DNA from: Lamellibrachia columna
Taxonomy: Eukaryota; Annelida; Polychaeta; Sabellida; Siboglinidae
NCBI GenBank assembly: GCA_963662155.1
Contig: OY759269.1
Coordinates: forward strand, 9,109,698 to 9,173,697
DNA length: 64,000 nt
Direction of reading: 5' to 3'
The notes under the pieces are model-generated. The model saw only the letters and a program-made list of their open reading frames with translations. It did no database searches and had not been told where the DNA came from. Made by a program: the position numbers and the translations under genes. This document shows positions 50,123-63,396 of this stretch, in pieces; the first letter of the stretch is position 1; every line of letters starts with the position of its first letter.

Positions 50123-50752
50123 TTAAGGTAAATGACATCCTTCAATTACAGGAATAGAAATTTTATTATAAATTTGTCGAAGTAAAATTACCAGTTTAAT
50201 AAAAAAATTACTGTTTTATCCCAACTGGTCCTATCATGACTTTACCACCCATACATTTGATGATATTCATATCAATAGAATAAAACATGAATTTGCCAAG
50301 ATTTTTTTTTAAATTACCAAAATCTCTGTTCAGTACCAAACTGCTATATACATCAACAATCTCATTAGTTGTACCTCCCTGGTCTGTTATTTTATATAAA
50401 TGTAACTCTGCATAAACATTTATAATAATGCACTAAACTAAATGTCTTTTTTTTCAAAATCCTTCCTAAAGTGATATTATTTTTTATTGAGAATATATGC
50501 ATTTGTTTTTTTCATGGAAAATGTTTAATGGTACTAATTTGTTTAAGTTTATTTCATTTGGGTGGCTTCTATGATAGCGATCAATACTGGTCTTTGTAGT
50601 AGTCTCCCTGACCCATTAAAATATTCTTCGTTCTAAAACCACAGTTAGCCGAAGCGGCGAAGGGAATACTCCTGTTAATATAGGTTTTGTATTGTGTTTG
50701 TTTTTTAATTACAATAAACAAATTAATGTAGTTTTGTTTCCTTAAGATAAAT
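50123..50752 (+). pseudogene. LINE A, copy 2, 3' UTR part
   Basis: Resumes exactly after the right TTAA duplicate and matches 6288-6945 of copy 1, including the GGTGGCTTCTATGATAGCG tail motif. Non-coding. Confidence 0.8.
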
Positions 50753-53338
50753 ACAGTTTGTTCCATTCATTTATCACCTTCTGTGAGAAAGAGTACTTTC
50801 TCATGTCCAAACTACACTGTTCCTTAACTAAGGCTGCTTTGTGTCCTCTGGTTCTACTGCCTTCTATAAATTTGAAGAACATATTCCTATCAACATCCTC
50901 ATAACCGTTCACTATTTTAAACACTTCTATTTGGTCTCCACTTGGTCTCCTGGTCTCTAGTGTTGTCAAACCACATTGTAATAAGCGATTTTCGTAACTA
51001 AGGTCTCTCAATTCTGGAATCAATTTAGTTGCTCTTCGTTGTATTCTTTCTAGCTTGTCTATGTCCTTCTTATGATACGGCCTCCATGTTTGTATACAAT
51101 ACTCCAGGGGAACAATTAGCTCTGAAACTTTCATGTCAGCACAAAATGTTATTCCTAAGTCCTTTTCTTGTGTGGTTCTACCTAGTACAGCATCCCCCAT
51201 TTTATATTCTTCGTCCATGTTTCCAGGTCCTATGTGTATGCATATACACTTCCCAAAATTAAATAACATTTGCCATTTTTCAGACCATTTAACTAATTTA
51301 TCCTGTAAACTTTGTTTATCTGTATCATTAGTAACCTTTCTGAATACTTTTGTATCATCTGCAAATTTGAGTACTTTGCTAGATATGTCATCTTCCAAAT
51401 CATTTATATATATATATATATTAAAAACAGTATAGGGCCTAATACTGATCCCTGTGGTACCCCACTCAGAACAGATTTCCAGTTTAAAATCTCACCATCT
51501 ACTATTACTCTCTGTCTTCTGTGTGTAAGCCACTTTTCTATCCAGGTGATTACATCATTGCCTATGCCGTGGGCTTTTAGTTTAAGTAACAATCTTTGAT
51601 GTGGCACTTTATCGAAAGCTTTCTGAAAATCTAGAAAACATCCACTGGTGACCAGTCATATACCCACTTTGTAATTTCTTCCAAAAAACATGAGATTGGT
51701 TAGACATGACCTTGCTTTTAGGAACCCATGTTGAGATGTATTTATTAATTGATGTTTTACAAGGAATTCCAGCATGTGGTCTCTAATTAATGTTTCGAGT
51801 AATTTACATATAACTGATGTTAAACTCACTGGTCTGTAATTTTCTGGTTTGTTCCTCGATCCTTTCTTAAATAGCATGTAATGTTTGCCTCTTTCCATTC
51901 TGAAGGAACTATTCCTTCTTCTAGTGACAAGTTAAACACTTTTGCTAGTGGTGTACTAATTTGCTCAACAATTTCCTTAAGCAGTTTTGGTGGTATCCCA
52001 TCAACTCCAGGTGATTCATTTTCTTTCATCTTCTTAATTTTCTTTGCTACCATTTCAGGAGTTACAAATAACTGCCCCAACTGTTCTGATTTATTTCCCT
52101 CAAATTTAGTAAATGGAACTGGCAGTGAGCTGATATCTTCTGTGGTAAAAACTGAGCTGAAATACTCATTCAGGACCTCTGCCATCTGAAACCCGTCTGA
52201 AATTATGTTTTCACTGGTGTTTTCCAATGGTCCGACCTGATCTCAAACTTTCTGTTTACTCCTTACATAAGCATAGGAATTCTTGCTGTAATTTTTTATA
52301 TTACCTGCCAATTTTTTTTCGAAGGTTCTTTTAGATTTTCTAATTTCAGTTGTAGCTAGGTTAAGTGCCTCTTTGTAGTTTGTGTAGTCTTCTACATTTC
52401 CAGTATGTTTATATACCCTCCACAGCATCTGTTTGTGAGAAAAAAATTTATAATAGCCCCTTTTGACAGGTGTTTCTTCCTGGAACTTTTCCCTTGTTTT
52501 CTTAATGGAACAAATTTCGCAATAATGCCCTCAATCTCATATTTTAAACAAGTCCAGCATTCTGTTGCTGTCTTGTTCTTCAGCAAAATATTCCAATCTA
52601 TATTTGCTAGATATATACTCATCTCTTTATATTTGCCTTTGTTGAAGATCCTCCTCCATTGTTTTTTATATGTATTCCCTGTTTTTATATTAAAATGGAT
52701 TTGGTTATGGTCACTTGAACCTAAAGGTTCGTGTACCTTAACATTGTCAACTAATTCATCTTGAGAAGACAAAATTAAATCTAACACATTCCCACTTCTG
52801 GTTGGTTCTAAGACATGTTGAGTAAGGATATAATCCTGTGTTAAAAGAAGAAAATGATGGTCGTCACCTCCAGCACTCTCTATAATGATTCCCATTGTAT
52901 ATGGCCATGGTTAAAATCACCCATTATAACACATTCCCCCTTGCTCACCTCCCTTATCGCCTTTTGTAATTTTACATCTTCATCTTGTACTATGTTAGGA
53001 CTACGATAAACTACTATTGTTAATGTTGAGTTACTGGTAACTATGTTACACCAAATTGCTTCCTCACAATCTGCTTCACTTTTCAGTGTTATTTCATATG
53101 CTTGGATAGATTCTTTAATATATAAAATTACTACACCTCCCCTTCTTTCTCGTCTATCCTTCCTAAACATTACATAGTCTGTCAGTGCTAACTCAGCATC
53201 TACTATATATCTTTTATCTGCCCATGATTATGTGATGCCTTAAACTGGATTTTGTTGATAAAAGTTTGTCTCGTTATTGCTAACTGTGATAATATTATGT
53301 TTGTATTACTTCGGGTTCAATAAACTTTTCTCGATTCC
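50753..53338 (-). pseudogene. LINE B, copy 2
   Basis: Minus strand. EN domain at 53170-52880 (RRGGVVILYIKESIQAYEI, MGDFNHGHIQWESL), EN-RT linker at 52895-52392, RT at 52227-51404 (ESPGVDGIPPKLLKEI, NYRPVSLTSVICKLLE, GVPQGSVLGPILFLIY) and 51398-50742 (FADDTKVF, then IDKLERIQRRATKLIPELR, ending VINEWNKL). Its terminal 3' sequence present in copy 1 (about 6946-7117) is missing. Frameshifts separate the frames, so it is a pseudogene. Confidence 0.85.
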
Positions 53339-53346
53339 ATTTCCAT

Positions 53347-53720
53347 GTGGGGGAGCGGTGGTCTAATGGTTAGAGCACCCGCCTGTCGATCGAGAGGGCG
53401 GTGGTTCGATTCCACCTCCGCCGTCTCGAAGCTTGGGCAATTTCGTTCACCCCAGGGTCCCCACTTTGCCCGTATCTTTCGGAAGAGACACTAAAAGCCG
53501 TCGGTCCAAACTCCTGCGTCAGCTCAAGATTGGGCTGTTTGTAGTATAACTACTTGAGACCACGACACGGGCATGTGATTGACCTGCCTGTGATATTACC
53601 CATTATACCTTGCGGCGCCGGAATTCTAGGTTGGCTTGTTAAATTCGGTTCTACCGATTTTTGCAGGTGGTAGAAAACGTGTACAGTCAGCGTATCTAAA
53701 GTTAAGCTGGCCCAATGTTT
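53347..53720 (+). repeat. tRNA-derived SINE, copy 2
   Basis: Duplication counterpart of the SINE at 9812. Box A and box B are intact, the anticodon region reads CCTGTCGATCGAGAGGG, and the body motif GGAAGAGACACTAAAAGCCG is better preserved here. Confidence 0.8.
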
Positions 53721-54234
53721 TGTTAAAAGCCTAGGCATATACTGACATCGCAAAAAACAACTTCCCAGGTCAAGGTCGACCAAGGGCAAGGCAAGTATGT
53801 ATGAAGTTAGTTGTTACTATAAATCGATAAACAATTGACATCCGGTTGCAGCAACAGAGTGGAATCAATCGCTACTTGACGGTTTCATCCGTGTAAATAC
53901 TCAAATTCGAGAAATGAGCTGTTCGTCTAACGTTTCGTGCTGTTTATCACCGTTCTATTTATCCGGATGTTGTCAAATCGACTGCTATCGGACATGATTC
54001 CGAACTGGGACTGGTACGTACTCGCAAACCAGGACCTGGTCCAGGACAATTATCAATCTTGGACGATTGATGTAATTTCTTTTTTCGACCTTTACACCAT
54101 TAGCATTATTGAAATGTTTTACGGTTTTAATACTCTGATATGACGTACACCATATAATCAGACAGATCATGGTCAAATCCTGATACTAGTGTTAATAAAT
54201 AGTAAGTATAATTTTGTTTTTTATAAAATTAAAT

Positions 54235-54779
54235 TGAAACAAAACTCATGGTTTTCAGCCTATGCACCTATAAGAGTTACTAAGACGTATCCATTTGTAA
54301 CTACAATTAAGAATATCATGCCAGTGGTTTACTAGGAAAACCTTGTTGAACACACATCATAATTTCATTGGCCGTGCCATACTGAAAGATAACACTACGT
54401 CATGAGTGAGGTATTCTGGCAATATTCACTCGTCAAATGAAAATATATTCGTATACACCTATTCCTGCTCTTGCCAATAGGATATGGCTATGCTATTTGC
54501 TTCCAAACTCAACATGTGTAAAATATTTTGGCCTTTATTTACTTGGTTCTGTGCGTAGCAGACTTAATATGTCACGGTAGTCTAGGTCACCCGATTTTAT
54601 AGAACTGCGCATGTGCTTATTGGTCACTTTGGTAAACATGTCAGCCCTTGGTCATTCAAAGAAATGACCAGATTCTCCAACTTTTAGAAAACATTCTGAG
54701 TAAACCACTGGCGTGATATTCTTGATTTTAGTTGTACACGGTTAATTTTTATTATCTCTTTTAGGTGCATAGCTTAAAA
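54235..54779. mobile_element. Long-TIR MITE, duplication copy 2, right end deleted
   Basis: Counterpart of 10653-11214. It starts TGAAACAAAACTCATGG but stops at GGTGCATAGCTT, where sequence matching 13841 begins. The terminal TTTTGTTTCA is therefore missing. Confidence 0.75.
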
Positions 54780-55866
54780 ACCTCATGCAGACCCGAACAA
54801 TAACTATGACATAATAATATGTCAAATAAAACTGGCAAAAACAATCCATATACCAGATAAATTAGTAAAATTCAGAAAAGAGACATAAAAACAGGTTTCA
54901 TCGAATGTAGAGATGTACCTAACATCACATTACTTTGCAAAGAAACCTGACAACATATAATGGAATCCTAAAAAGAAGTATTAGAAATGCAAAAAGAATG
55001 TCTTTTGCAAAGCGTTTTTAAAAATACCAAAATTATATAAAGAAAACCTGGAATATGATAAATTCAATCTCGAATAGATCCACCAACAATAAAATAGCAC
55101 GAAAGGCTTTAAAGATGGTAAAAAAGATAAACGATAGAGTGGAAATAGCTAATAAATTCAACTATTTCATCACAATAATAGGATCACAACAAGCAAATAG
55201 TATCATAACTGATAGCGACAAAAATCATACACATTATCTAGATTATGAGATCCAATAATATATTCAAATTTCAACCAATCAGCAAAGACACAATAAGCAA
55301 GATATTGGATAAGCTTTCTAGACAAACAAGTTGTGGTAACAATGGTCTATCCTTAAAACACATCAAATGTATTCAATCTGAATTACTAAAATCCTTTACC
55401 TTAATTATAACCCAATCACTAAACACAGGAATACTTCCAGATGAACTTAAAATTGTCAAAGTTATTCCAATATTAAAAAAGATGATGAAACATATTTTAA
55501 CAATTATATACCAATATCCCTACTACCAGTCATTTCCTTTCTAGTTCTATATAATCAAATCTATAATTACTTTGAGCAACATGAACTCTTCTTTACACAC
55601 CAATATGGTTTCAGATCACAACACTCAACAGAGCTCGCAGTATTAGAAAAAGTGGACAGGACAACAGCGGCATTAGATAATCATGAAACACGAATCAATA
55701 TATTCTTAGACATATCAAAAGCTTTTGATACTTTAGATCATAATATTCTCTTAAACAAACTAAATCACTATGGAATAAGAGACATAGCTTGAAATATATT
55801 TAAAAGTTATCTAAATAATCGTAAGTAATACGTAGATAGTAATAATGCAAAATCAGACACACTTAA
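54780..55866 (+). pseudogene. LINE C, copy 2, 5'-deleted, interrupted by a TTAA element
   Basis: Begins at CCTCATGCAGACCCGAACAA, the counterpart of 13843 onward. Frames at 55055-55258 and 55245-55544 show NNKIARKALKMVKKINDRVE and TSCGNNGLSLKHIK; FLDISKAFDTLDHNIL is near 55705. The sequence breaks at the TTAA at 55863-55866 and resumes at 63584. Confidence 0.75.
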
Positions 55867-56408
55867 AGGGGAACTGAAGCAATTTTGTGTTATGCAGTAA
55901 ATTTAAATATATATTATCTAACTATGCATTAATGGTGACAGATACCTGCTAATTTATGAGATAAACTGAAAAACTGATTTTGTTCGAGAGAAAAATCGAC
56001 AAAATGCATCACTGCGTATCGCCATCTTGTTGTCGAAACGAGTGGTTTGAGTCGCGTATATCTAATCAATGTAAATTTTCGATTTTTTGCGATTTATTTC
56101 GTAAATAGGCATTCTGGAGCGAAAAAAAAGATATGGGTCTCTGTTATATATACAAGTGTTTACACACGTGAACAAAATAGCGTTTTTGTTCGTTCAAAAT
56201 AAAAAAAAATTAAAGAAATTACAACAAAAGACGCAACAAATCGTGGAAAACGCCACACTTCTCGAACACACGAGACGCTAACCAACGAGAATATGCGATA
56301 ACGTAATACCGGAACTATTTTTTATTTGTTGACAAGATAGATGCATCGCTTGTGACAGTTTTACCAGATCTGCTACTAGCGATTAGTGGTTTACTGAACT
56401 TCCGTAAT

Positions 56409-57497
56409 AGTTGTCTATCTTTGGAGAAATGGAAACCACAGACGAAGAGTCTACTTCGACAGGCCACACGGAAACAACGGTTGACAGTTGTAAAACTAAA
56501 GTGTCACCGAGTGTGCGAGTCACGCTCCAGACTCCAGGTCGGCTTCGCCTTTGTTGACGTTGGATTCAGGAAAAATTACAACAGCGCTTTGACTGTCAGC
56601 GATTCCTGACTAGGTAATGTGATGTGGTGAACCTGTGGAAATTGCGTCCCGATGTCTGCGCACGTTTACGTTGAGTCATCATGCTGCGCCGAGGAAGCTA
56701 CCATGCCTAGGGATAGGCTATGGCTATGGCTATGCAGCACCGTGTGCCCGACCGCGTTGGTGCTTGCATCACCGTACGAAGGCGAAGACGATGATTTTGT
56801 AGTGATATGCACAAACAGAGCAGTGCTAGATGTTAGTCTGCTGTCATTGCATGATTTGCGTGCCGACTCATTGGTTCGTGGGCAGGTCAGTAATTCAATT
56901 GTTATCGAATCATTGCCATTTTAATAATCATATTTTTTCTGCATATTTCTTTTACCTAGCCCGAGGGCGAGGTCCGAACTACAATGGCAATGCAAGCAGG
57001 CTTTTCTCTTTATTTTGTATCTAATCTAATGAAGTGTATCGTGACTGTATTTTAATATTGTGTTTGATTTTGTGTTGAATAACATTGATGACAATAATAA
57101 CATGAGGGTTTATTTAATTCATTATGTGAATATATATATATTCTTAAATGTTACCGTAATCATGATTGTAATAATGATTGTAATCATGACTACATTAGCA
57201 ATTGTGATTGCAATAATTACTGTAATCATGATTACATTAATATTCGTACTTGTAATCACCCTCCTCTGTAGCACACCACAACACCTTGTTGTTTGGTGCA
57301 ATGTAATAATTTAAATAACAATAATTAACTACTGACAGTATGTAATGTTCACAGTTTTACAACTATTATGGTAATTATGGAATTAGTGCTATCAACTAAC
57401 CCTGACAAATTATATTTCAGGCTCAGGAAAGGCAAGACAAGTAATCCCATCCTGCGATGTGGGAAGGATCTGTGATGTCTATTCTGAACCGAATTGA
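56409..57497 (+). pseudogene. P2X7 C-terminal (ballast) domain-like reading frame in TTAA element, copy B
   Basis: Counterpart of 42798-43888 with both TGA codons at the same places. The main frame 56652-56924 reads SAHVYVESSCCAEEATM and DFVVICTNRAVLDVSLLSLH. The presumed exon ends LVRGQ before GTCAGT, without the extra bases of copy A. The R-Q-V-I-P-S-C segment follows TATTTCAG at about 57420. Confidence 0.6.
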
Positions 57498-58014
57498 ATT
57501 GATGGAAAGTTTAGCTATGGAGATTGACCTGACACAGGTGAGTGTACTGATAGTCTGTTATAGACAAATTGTGAGGCACCCACAGTATGCAGCAGGTCGA
57601 AAAACAACCTGGAAAACTAAAAAAAATTCCCACTAAAATATTAATAACTGAATGATGTGAATGCCTTCTTATCTATATCCCATTTCTGTCAACAAAAATG
57701 TTACTTGCAGCATCTTGCATGTCACTACACACAATTTCATTTATATTGAGACCAACATAAAATATATCAAACGTTTATTCACATAGTAAAACAATTACCA
57801 AAGAAATAAGGCTAACTAGAACGACTGAAACCAAGACTAAACATTGACCTACCACCGGGAAATACAACCTGGAACATGGATATCACAGTTACACACATCA
57901 TTATTATGCCACAACATATCAAATATACTGGTAGTTTAGCTTAGGAAATAATTAATCTTTATAAAGCCAAGGCATTTTAACTGTTTCACCATCATCATCT
58001 GTACCAATGACAAT

Positions 58015-58470
58015 AGACTACTTGTTTTGATTGGACAGTAAATGTACACCAATCGTGTAACAATATTACTTGTTCTGACTGACAGTAAATGTACACCAAT
58101 CATGCATACCAATACACTACTTGTTCCTACCAACAGTAAATGTACACCAATGATCTCATTCTGGAATCTGCACCATTTCACTACTTCTTCTGACAGTAAA
58201 TGTACACCAATCATGTGTATCCAATATACTACTTGTTCTGACTGAATCTACTACTTGTTCCTACCGACAGCAAATGTAAACCAAGCGTCTCATTCTCTAC
58301 CAAATACACTACTTGTACTGACAGTAAATGTACACCAATCATATGTATCAATACACTACTTGTTCTGACTGATAGTACTTGCACACCAACCATATGTTCC
58401 AATACACTACTGGCATTAAATATGCACAAATACACTACTTATTCTGACTGATAGTACATGTACACCTAAC
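58015..58470. repeat. Degenerate ~50-bp tandem repeat in TTAA element, copy B
   Basis: Counterpart of 44390-44860 with the same unit series and only small differences, so the array was present before the element was copied. Confidence 0.85.
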
Positions 58471-58717
58471 ATATTCAATTCACCTTTCACTCATCCAGGG
58501 GTAGAAATCAGCACACTTGCCTCTGACAGACACCCCAGTATCCGAAAGACCTTGGCTGATAGATCAGACATGAGTACAACCTGTGTCACAGTTTATGGCT
58601 GTTTGGTGTGTGGCAGTTGCAGAAAAGTGACATAAGTTTTTCTCACGAATGACAAACTTCTTCTCTTTCTCATAGGTGTCGGAGCTGCTTGAGTCACCCT
58701 CGGTTATGTCGCTGTTA

Positions 58718-59041
58718 TCACATAGTGTGCATCATCTGCACCAATGTCTTTATTCTCACTGAATCTGATGGAAGCTTCACATAGGAGTAGTCATGATCAA
58801 CGTTCATTGGTGCAATAATGTCATCCATGACTACAGCAGCATTCGCGAAGTGTCGCACTTGAAATATCGTTACCGGATCGATTTGCATTTCAGCATCACT
58901 TGTATGTGGTGCCACAGCAGTAGTAGCAGTAATGGCACTAAAGGTGACATCCATAATGTAAAGATTGACGGCATCACCCGTAGCGCTGGATGCTTCAAAA
59001 CTAGTACCTGTACTTGTACGAACCAATGGTGAATCCTTCAT
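58718..59041 (-). pseudogene. Exon-like 107-codon frame in TTAA element, copy B
   Basis: Counterpart of 45093-45416, starting MKDSPLVRTSTGTSFEASSA after the same CTTTTCAG acceptor. Open over the same length. Confidence 0.4.
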
Positions 59042-60559
59042 CTGAAAAGATTACACATACAGTGACTTGAAAATTTTACAAAATTCATCTTTTGCATAAT
59101 AAAAATTAATCACAATGTGAGAAACTTTCTCTTGCATATATAATATTTTTAGAATATAAGAGTGCCAGTGTCATATAGAATATATAAAGTAATGAACCAC
59201 AGGGAAAAGCATTTTCCCTATGGAGCCATGTTAATTCAACCAATGGGTCTTTCACTGATCTCTTAATGTTTTTAATGAATCTGTTTGGTCAGTTTGACGA
59301 ATGCCACTGGTAACATAACCAAACGCATGTAACCAAAATTGTAGCATCCTAGCTCCAAAGTGTATTATATTATCTAATCAACATTGCACTGTTTTCAATG
59401 GGCCAGGGAGGTCAAAATTCTATAAGGGGTCCAAATTCCATAACAAAATATGGACCCATAGGTATACTTTCTATGGGGTTCCTGATTTTATATCTGACAC
59501 TCGATTTTGATAACATAATGCATGAATATTGTTATTGGACCAAATGCAGATCTATGCTTGTGACATCTTTACCTTATAAATGTTGCACGCACACACACAT
59601 ACCTGCCCACACGTATATATATATATATATGTAAATATATATATAATTATATATATATGTAAATATATATAAAATTATTAGGTATTATACTGAAAGCATC
59701 TGCTAGATAGTATGGTGCATGGACAAAAGCCCCTCCCGACAAAAGCCCCACAGATATAAGCTTGTTTCAATTCAATTATACTGTTCATGACTGTTGCTGT
59801 AGTACACAGAGACAAGATATTGTCATGAATATACTTCAGGCATGTGGACAATTCCATTCCGGAATTGGAACTGACCCTCAATTCCAGTTCCGGAATTGGA
59901 ATTGACTTCAAAAATGTTTTTTTAATTGGAATTTTTTTTTTTTTTAATTTATTTTTTTGGAATTGGAATTGATTTTGTTGGAATTATTGACTTGATACTG
60001 TTAATATTTACCCTTATATTTACTTATATTACTTTTAAAATCATATTTGTCTGCTATTAGCATGTCACCCTGAATCTGGTAACAGCCAGGAAGTTGTCAA
60101 CATTACAACATAGACACTGTCTACTCTGGTATTGAAACATTGTGACCAAGAACAATATAATCAAGCATTTGCATCAAAAAGAAATACTAAGTTACTGTAA
60201 GAGACAGTAAAACCAAAATCAGACCATTCAGGCCTCATTTTCTTTCTCAGTGTACAAGGTTTATTTACAGAGATTGCCAATTAAGGGCACCTGCCTGCTC
60301 ATTCCCTTTGTGTGAGAGAGGAAGCCTGCCCCACTTGAATGCAGCCCCTTTTTTTATCCAAGCCTAATGTTCAGCCCACAAGTTTCCCATACTAAACATG
60401 TCACTGGTCACCTGTACAATGCTGTTACATGTGGCTGTAGGGTTTGCCCTTTGTAGTAATTAAAAATGTCCCCATGGAGAATACATGTTGGAGATTAGGA
60501 TGTTGAAGACTCAAACTTTCCAGTAAATTTGATGAAATATCAATGATACCACAACTGAT

Positions 60560-61625
60560 AGTGATATAAATCTGCCTCCTAGTATATTTGCTCCCCCCCA
60601 GGACATCTGCCCCTTTTTTCTATGATAGTTGACAAGTGAAAATCAGTTTGCAGTTTTATCATTATTACTACAATAACATAACATTCAATGACAAGTCGAA
60701 GTCACTTTAGCCTAATGCAATGGCCTATCCCCTGGAGTGTGTATGAGATGATCTTGTCACCAGTTGTCTTCCAGGTATCATTGATAATCAGATCAGTGGT
60801 GGAAGATGGGTTCTTGGGGTGATGCTTCCACAAACAGTGGTGGACAGTAATGAGTCAGAGATCAGCTGGTTTGGAGTGCTCCTGGTATTAGCTGCCTTAG
60901 TTTTCAGGTCCTCACGGACCTTGGCAGCTTCTATCTGTGCCGTGTCACCACCATGGTTGCAGGCAGTCTTGTTGATCACATTCTGGATCTGGAGATCAGA
61001 TCAGTGACCACAGCACCCTTGCATGATTAGGATCGACGCTGGCTTCACTCCCATTGAAGAGTAGTCTTGTTGGTCCCCCTTCTTGGTGTAGGAATGACAC
61101 TCAAAACATAGCTTCTGACCTCCTCAGATGCTAGTAGTAATTTCCATGGTGAAGTTATAAGTGTTTTCTGACAACTCTGGCTTATGCATCCCGTTTTATA
61201 GAAAAATGGAGTCACTCCAACTCTCCATGGTAAATGCAATTCAAAATAAACCTTGTTGAGATGGCTTCTTTCAAATATCCTCAATTGTCCTAACATGTCC
61301 TGGTCCTAATGTCACTGGCTTCTTCCACAATTGCAATAAAGATAATCCTTTGATTACAGGATCATCTCCAACTACATAAAGTAATTTATTTGGCTGATCT
61401 GGCACAAAGAACATTAATTGCAATTAGGGTAATATATATCTTGAATTCATGTTCAGAAATAAAAAAATAAGTTAAAAAAACATTTCTTAATTTTTTTCTT
61501 CAAATAATCCAGAAGCTATGGACAGGGGGCAAATGTCCAGATTTTGAATAAGGCAAGGGGCTAATGTCTGGGGGGCAAGTGACAAGGGGCAAATGTCCCG
61601 GAGGGGGGCAAATGACCTGGACCCA
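60560..61625. mobile_element. Inverted-repeat element with GGACATTTGCCCC motif, inside the hAT (copy B)
   Basis: Counterpart of 46910-47960: AGGACATCTGCCCCTTTTTT near 60600 and GGGGCAAATGTCCCGGAGGG near 61585. It has additional bases just before the left end compared with copy A. Confidence 0.5.
60788..61296 (-). pseudogene. FLYWCH-like exon remnant, copy B
   Basis: Counterpart of 47130-47640. It reads CNHGGDTAQIEAAKVREDLK and KAANTRSTPNQLISDSLLST; the upstream frame ends IPTPRRGTNKTTLQWE. Confidence 0.4.
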
Positions 61626-63090
61626 ATATAAACAGGGGAAACTGTTCAAAACTCAGATTAATGACCCAACTGTCCAGGGCTGTCCAAAATGTCTGGTTTT
61701 GTTAGCAAAAATCCAGGAGAGGTGTCGCAGCAGAAAGTACATATGAAATGGCTGGATGCCATTTTAAAGTTGTTTTATGCCAAACCTGATATATATATAT
61801 ATATATATTTATATATATGTGTGTGTATGTGTGCATTTAACGAACAATAATTTTTTAATCATATCTAATTAAATATGATTGTGCACACGTGACAAATAAA
61901 ACTGTGTTAAAACGAATTGGATTTGAATTTTTCTTTAGCCTAGGATTTTAACAGTTGGAATTGATTTTTTGCAAGGCGGAATTAGAACTGATTTTTTTTA
62001 TTGATAAAACAGAATTGACCCCATGCCTGATATACTTCCTTCATATGTATAGCTTGTACTAATACTATTGTGGGTTGCCGAAAGTTGCCCCCTCCCCCAC
62101 GATATTCATTACAGTGTTATCAGTCGTGTTAGAATAAAATGTAATTAATACATCTCTTTATGAACTTCCGGTTATTACATGTGGGGTTTAATCTGATCAA
62201 TAAAGCAAATTAATTTTATATAATTTTGCCTTATTGTCAAATGTAATCTGACAGTGTTCAACTGGGTAGATGACGATGCCTTAGTTTCCTTTCCAGCTAG
62301 ACATTGCATGGGTGAAATGCATTTTACTTAAATATTTAAATACTTTTAAAAAGTTTTTGTAACTGCATTTGCACTTAATCATAATGAAAGTATTTGTATA
62401 TTTAAATATTTCCATAAAGAATTTGAAATGTAAACAGCAACAGTAGGCTTCTGTTGCAGTATAGTCTATACTGTCTTTTCGTCGTGTTTCTCCCATGCAT
62501 CTAACCCCCCCCCAGGCTTAGCCTTACGCTTGCCGCTTGCTCTCTAGGCATTTAGAACACAGGAGTATGAGACTTATTATGACTGTCAATAAATAATATT
62601 TAATTATTTTCTTGAATAATTTTGCCTAGTACATACGCCATGGCACATGTTACAAGGCTGCAGTATATCCTGTAGCACTTACTAAGTTATTGTTATTTTG
62701 ATTACAGCCACGTATTGACGGTACATCTGATCACGTCGAAAATAAATCGGCGGATTGGAAAACACTCGTAATTATATCAAACTATTAACACTTACTCGCA
62801 CTTTATTGTATTCATACATTTCGATTTACTGTGGGTCATATATATGCTGACGTTGAAGCACAGCTGTGCTTATTGGGGTGGAACTATATTGTACTCGTAG
62901 TGATAAGTCACAATGGTAACGGTAATCCAATTTACTAACCTGGTTTCGGCTCGTCGCTTCCTACGCATCGCTCTGCCCTCTGATATCTGACGTTTCCTTG
63001 TCGCAGAATAGTCTGTAGATGCATGGTCATATGCGGAAAAAAAGATCTAAGATGGAACGGTGTCTTTGACCAAGAATGACATCTTGATGC

Positions 63091-63396
63091 TCACCGTCTG
63101 TCCATGCTCATCACATACGTCTTTTGTCTTGTAATCTGCATCGGAAAAGTGGTCACTCGCAGAGCCTGCGGCTGGCGGACACGGCAATTTCCGCATTTGC
63201 AACCACCTTTTCCGCTGCAAATTCTTCCTCGAAAGTCGATCAAAAGTTTTTTCCTTGCATTTGTAGTACTAGTTGATATATCCAGGAGCCATCCAATGCA
63301 CACCAGTTTTCTTTTTATTCGATTTTCCAATGCGTTTCGGCCGTTTTTCCGAGAGGTTTTTACTGTGTGAACGCCGTGCCAGGAGCTCGTACTCAA
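63091..63396 (-). pseudogene. Right-end minus-strand frame of TTAA element, copy B
   Basis: Counterpart of 49657-49875 with a longer open frame because of small indels. It reads ENRIKRKLVCIGWLLDISTS and CSGKGGCKCGNCRVRQPQAL. One cysteine of the cluster is changed to glycine (KCG to KGG) and a lysine replaces arginine. Confidence 0.4.

Larger units (their letters stand above)
59837..62029. mobile_element. hAT-type non-autonomous element nested in TTAA copy B (2193 bp)
   Basis: Same insertion as in copy A. The 8-bp duplication ATATACTT is perfect (59829-59836 and 62030-62037). Since both TTAA copies share it at the same place, it was inserted in their common source. Confidence 0.9.
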
